A DNA stretch of 9,538 bases, taken from positions 1 to 9,538 of the forward strand of contig DAOVQV010000037.1 of assembly GCA_030628445.1 (NCBI GenBank), given 5' to 3'. The notes beneath the pieces were generated by a model that had not been told where the DNA came from, did no database searches, and worked only from the letters and a program-made list of their open reading frames with translations. This document shows positions 8,101 to 9,538 of this stretch, in pieces. The translations under genes were made by a program, and so were the position numbers. The first letter of the stretch is position 1. Every line of letters begins with the position of its first letter. The DNA comes from Phycisphaerae bacterium. Lineage in GTDB: Bacteria; Planctomycetota; Phycisphaerae; SM23-33.

Positions 8101-8872
8101 GGAGGGGACCGAAAACGTCTACGCGCTGGGCAATTTAGTTACCTGGGCCAATAGGAAGTACGACGCCCAGATGACGGTTGACGAGCTGCGCGGCGCAAAG
8201 CCGGACGAGATCCGCCAAAGACTCCTGGACCTGTCGCAGACTTATCTGCGTGGACAGCGGTTGGGGGAGGTTATCTCACGGGACATAGGGCCCGACCCGG
8301 ACATCGAGCGCGCCATCCGGTTCGCCGGCGATCGCTTCGACACGCAGCTGGAGGCCGAGGACTTCGACTCCGACATCATGGGTAAGCTGATCTCGGTAGG
8401 GCGGGATTATCTGCGCCGCGAGATGACGGAGCTGGAGCGGTTCGTGCTGCTTCAGATCTTCGATAGTTGCTGGAAGGATCACCTGCTGGCGATGGACCAT
8501 CTCAAGAGCGGGATCGGCCTGAGAAGCTACGCCGAGCAGGACCCGCGGGTAGCCTATAAGCGGGAGGGTTCGCGCCTGTTCCAGGAGATGCTCACCGGCA
8601 TCCAGGACAAGGTCGCCGACATGATCTTCAAGGTCCGCCTGACGGCCGGGGCGGAGATGGCGAACGTCTATCAGGTCTCCAACCTTATCCACGAGCAGTT
8701 GACGGGCTACGACCACCTGGCCCAGGAGATGGCCCAGCGGCAACAGGCGGACGCAGCCCAGTCCCAAAGGGTCAAGACAATCGTCAGGGATGTGCCCAAG
8801 GTGGGCCGCAACGACCCATGCCCGTGCGGGTCGGGCAAGAAATACAAGAAATGCTGCGGTCGGGGCTTGTAG
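5159..8872 (+). CDS. secA: SecA preprotein translocase ATPase, enlarged form
   Basis: SecA is the ATP-driven motor that pushes unfolded preproteins through the SecYEG channel at the inner face of the cytoplasmic membrane. This 1237-residue version has the family order. NBD1 has a Q-motif-like RQFDVQ (87-92), Walker A TGEGKT (109-114), and motif II DEAD (219-222) followed by NILIDEARTPLIISG. The preprotein cross-linking domain follows (about 238-395), then NBD2 with MTGTA (440-444), IATNMAGRGTD (566-576) and GTERHEARRIDNQLRGRSG (659-677). Next come the scaffold helix (about 728-770), an expanded wing region, the two-helix finger (about 1095-1137, SCWKDHLLAMDHLKSGI) and a C-terminal SEC-C zinc motif (C1221, C1223, C1232, C1233). 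Additions over E. coli SecA (901 residues) are a coiled-coil hairpin (268-326), a Cys-rich NBD2 module (580-653) and wing repeats (802-1093). The ATG start matches the usual SecA N-terminus (MLxxxGKxF); GGGGA nine bases upstream is a weak ribosome-binding site. It may be the housekeeping SecA or a second SecA; one window cannot decide. Confidence 0.97.
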   Translation: MLAAIGKVFLKAIGGSRNERVIRSRMEFATERVNPLEPEMRALLDEQMLVRSMELRHRIQQGESRSEIMPEAFALVREASRRARDHRQFDVQLVAGVILDEGWIAEEATGEGKTVACYPAVYMAYLEGHKVHVVTTNDYLVNRDADFAEPVFALLGVTVGYISSDMPAYGPEADVRRAAYACDITYGMASEFGFDYLRDNMKMSVADQVQGELGFAIIDEADNILIDEARTPLIISGPAYGSVERYRKADGVARELIRKNRSYDQINRRAEALKREVKSLEGAVSKAKGEGAEDARRKLEQTQQQLAEAQNALARELKHYEIELDKKAVHMTHEGVTAAQEAAGVGSFYVGANMEWPHLMEQSLRAHLVYERDKDYVVRDGSVIIVDSFTGRVLEGRQWSDGLHQGIEAKEDVPIKQETQTIATITYQNFFKLYKKLSGMTGTAITEAEEFMKIFGMDTAVVPTHRPVNRVDHNDKIFADVESKYDALVEEINTVSKSGRPVLVGTTSIEKSERLSEMLTHRYGIEHQVLNARPENAAREAEIVARTGSQRPLKKGSKQMVGTVTIATNMAGRGTDIKLGPGVVYAKCKVPPAEKLEQLGVEAEDLFPPGTTKCCLRCPQYDPATNCAHCFKPKIDSDFPFRGREQCTQEVPCGVHIVGTERHEARRIDNQLRGRSGRQGDPGSGRFFLSLRDELMAVFAGEWTLKVLGWLGLQGDAAIEDRRVSKGIARAQKKVEQRNFEIRKNLLEYDEVMDYQRHTFYAQRQRVLEGRDLKGIVTGMISESVRRAVDDYLDQRYPHRCIAEWARQNLQISIEDDQINATSIDDLPNLEDDLRDRAKDEAAGVITITLGEYMDVDLDRREWDLRGLSGWAMSRFDVNLSQNQLRKMDPPEVELALIEAARERIDQLDLTGVVGYLAEGFGPGALAEWAAGRFSVTVDPADLAGGVEQALAVLMEKVEAAYGRREVECPVEYAIDMTMGQEGTENVYALGNLVTWANRKYDAQMTVDELRGAKPDEIRQRLLDLSQTYLRGQRLGEVISRDIGPDPDIERAIRFAGDRFDTQLEAEDFDSDIMGKLISVGRDYLRREMTELERFVLLQIFDSCWKDHLLAMDHLKSGIGLRSYAEQDPRVAYKREGSRLFQEMLTGIQDKVADMIFKVRLTAGAEMANVYQVSNLIHEQLTGYDHLAQEMAQRQQADAAQSQRVKTIVRDVPKVGRNDPCPCGSGKKYKKCCGRGL
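5960..6136 (+). other. coiled-coil hairpin insertion in the SecA cross-linking domain
   Basis: Residues 268-326 of SecA are rich in Ala, Glu, Lys, Gln and Leu with heptad-like spacing. Two helices (about 268-289 and 294-322) are joined by a GEGAE turn. E. coli SecA has a shorter, different segment here. The insertion sits in the domain that clamps the preprotein, so it could alter the clamp; that role is inference. Confidence 0.55.
6896..7117 (+). other. cysteine-rich zinc-ribbon-like module within SecA NBD2
   Basis: Residues 580-653 lie between the conserved NMAGRGTDIKLG and GVHIVGTERHE segments of NBD2. They hold eight cysteines: 588, 614, 615, 618, 627, 630, 647 and 653. C615-x2-C618 and C627-x2-C630 form a C-x2-C-x8-C-x2-C pattern suited to one zinc ion. 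E. coli SecA has a shorter stretch without such cysteines here. C653 takes the place of a conserved glycine. Metal binding is inferred, not shown. Confidence 0.6.
7562..8437 (+). repeat. about five degenerate helical-wing repeats encoded in secA
   Basis: SecA residues 802-1093 contain five related units anchored by W805-A, W871-A, W929-A, W996-A and F1055-A, at spacings of 66, 58, 67 and 59 residues. Each has the anchor, then an aromatic or Leu at +5 (L/F/F/Y/F), alternating hydrophobic residues (for example RFDVNL, RFSVTV, KYDAQM, RFDTQL), a second Leu or Phe about six later, and an acidic/Leu-rich helix ending near Y or R. Units 1 and 4 align with the single wing segment of E. coli SecA (WDIPGL...NDFDLDL) and unit 3 with the B. 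subtilis one. The spacing alternates, so the duplicating unit may have been a pair of about 125 residues. Confidence 0.6.
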
Positions 8873-9155
8873 GACTTATGTTGGCGCATCAAATAGCCGA
8901 AGTATGAACTGACGGGGGTTAGGGAGGCCGGTCGGTATGGCTCGCGATCCCGTATCCCGGTGGCTTGGAAAGCGAAAGGCCCAAAAACTGGACGACTTGG
9001 CCCAGCGAGGGCGGTCTGCCGAGGATATCGACGCCGAGCGAGAACTGATCGAAAAGACCAAGAAGGTCGATCCGATAAAGGCGGATTCGGCGCCGGGGCG
9101 AAACGATCCGTGCCCGTGCGGTTCGGGTAGGAAATACAAGAAGTGCTGCGGCAGA
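8804..9155 (+). repeat. paired SEC-C coding copies, in secA and in the next gene
   Basis: The 60 bases at 8804-8863 (end of secA) and 9096-9155 (end of the small gene) encode the same 20-residue SEC-C motif with one change, K to R. Counting by hand, 49 of 60 bases agree and 10 of the 11 differences are silent. This indicates an old duplication or recruitment held by selection on the protein. Confidence 0.75.
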
Positions 9156-9164
9156 AAGGTTTAG
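8937..9164 (+). CDS. small free-standing SEC-C zinc-motif protein
   Basis: This 75-residue protein has a basic N-terminus (MARDPVSRWLGKRKAQ), a charged helical stretch (about 14-45) and a C-terminal SEC-C motif with cysteines 59, 61, 70 and 71. In SecA the SEC-C motif binds one zinc ion and docks with SecB and ribosomes; isolated SEC-C proteins also exist but are mostly uncharacterised. The motif is nearly identical to the tail of the SecA encoded 64 bases upstream. AGGGAGG (8921-8927) lies nine bases before the ATG, a strong ribosome-binding site, and no terminator separates it from secA, so co-transcription is likely. It could supply a SEC-C tail in trans, compete for the partner of SecA's tail, or act separately at the ribosome. 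These roles are inference. Confidence 0.85.
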   Translation: MARDPVSRWLGKRKAQKLDDLAQRGRSAEDIDAERELIEKTKKVDPIKADSAPGRNDPCPCGSGRKYKKCCGRKV

Positions 9165-9232
9165 GCTGCGCTTGGGTGGCAGCGAGGGACGTGACCGATT
9201 GTCCCCGAATGTAATATGGTGGGAGAGATAAG

Positions 9233-9538
9233 ATGACTTGGTGGGGAAAGCGATATGGGTTGGTGTTGTTGGCGGCGTGTTTGGCCGGTGTGCTTGGCTG
9301 CGCAGAGGCTCCGGAGCTGATGAACGTAGAGCGCCTCTCCGAGGTGCGGTGCTTGGCGGTTCTGCCCTTCGAGGATGGTCCGGGGGCGCAAGGCCGTAAC
9401 TCCGGGAGGGCGGTAGCGGGGTTCTTAACTGCGGAGCTGACAAAGTGTCCGAAGTTTCGCATTATCGAGCGCACCAAGCTGAAGTCCGTGATGGACGAGC
9501 AGGACCTCCAGGTGACGGATATCGTCGACACGGAAACC
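9233..9538 (+). CDS. CsgG/LpoB-like lipoprotein, partial at the right edge
   Basis: An ATG at 9233 opens 102 codons without a stop up to the window end. The product starts with a short basic N-region (MTWWGKRYG), a hydrophobic core (LVLLAACLAGV) and a lipobox-like VLGC with cysteine 23 as the probable lipidation site, so it should be an exported, membrane-anchored lipoprotein. The mature part has VRCLAVLPFEDG (38-49), then AVAGFLTAELTKCPKFRIIERTKL with V-x-x-E-Q nearby. This order (VLPF, an exported helix, F-R-I-I-E-R, a D/E-Q) is the pattern of the CsgG / LpoB / GNA1162 group, known in curli export and cell-envelope assembly. GGGAG (9221-9225) lies seven bases upstream. The gap to the SEC-C gene is 68 bases; a TAATAT at 9212-9217 could be a -10 but lacks a good -35. 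The family call rests on about a third of the protein. Confidence 0.75.
   Translation, partial: MTWWGKRYGLVLLAACLAGVLGCAEAPELMNVERLSEVRCLAVLPFEDGPGAQGRNSGRAVAGFLTAELTKCPKFRIIERTKLKSVMDEQDLQVTDIVDTET

Noticed and set aside
8707..9531. 274-codon minus-strand open frame across the secA end, the SEC-C gene and the lipoprotein start
   Set aside because: It covers three well-supported plus-strand genes; the repeated NRTGTDRF-like and DPHGHGS-like pieces in it are just the antisense of the two SEC-C motifs.

Overview
The window looks like a chromosomal segment from a GC-rich bacterium, most likely a planctomycete or a relative (Planctomycetota, perhaps Phycisphaerae). This placement is an inference from the oversized SecA (1237 residues against about 900 in E. 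coli), its extra domains and unusual nucleotide-binding motifs, and the nearby Gfo/Idh/MocA oxidoreductases. No rRNA or other phylogenetic marker is present to confirm it.

Left half, minus strand (about 4965 down to 180): an apparent four-gene operon reading leftwards. In transcription order it encodes two tandem paralogous Gfo/Idh/MocA-type NAD(P)-dependent oxidoreductases, a cytoplasmic beta-propeller-like protein, and a GT-B glycosyltransferase. Spacings are 114, 21 and 73 bases. Together they suggest sugar or nucleotide-sugar modification coupled to glycan or polysaccharide assembly; the substrate cannot be read from the sequence. At the extreme left a possible next gene starts on the same strand (33 to 1), with only 11 codons visible.

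Centre (4966-5158): a divergent intergenic region with a candidate promoter for each direction, and a 7-bp dyad beside the ribosome-binding site of the minus operon.

Right half, plus strand: secA (5159-8872), then a 75-residue free-standing SEC-C zinc-motif protein (8937-9164), then the start of a lipoprotein resembling CsgG/LpoB-type secretion and envelope proteins (from 9233, running off the window). The gaps are 64 and 68 bases and no terminator is visible, so the three may be co-transcribed.

The most unusual content is in SecA. The canonical helical-wing segment appears expanded into about five degenerate repeats anchored by W-A (residues 805, 871, 929, 996 and F-A at 1055). NBD2 carries a cysteine-rich, zinc-ribbon-like module (residues 580-653), and the preprotein cross-linking domain carries a coiled-coil hairpin. 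The SEC-C tail of SecA is followed immediately by a small gene whose product ends in a nearly identical SEC-C motif. No mobile element, CRISPR array, tRNA or rRNA was seen.
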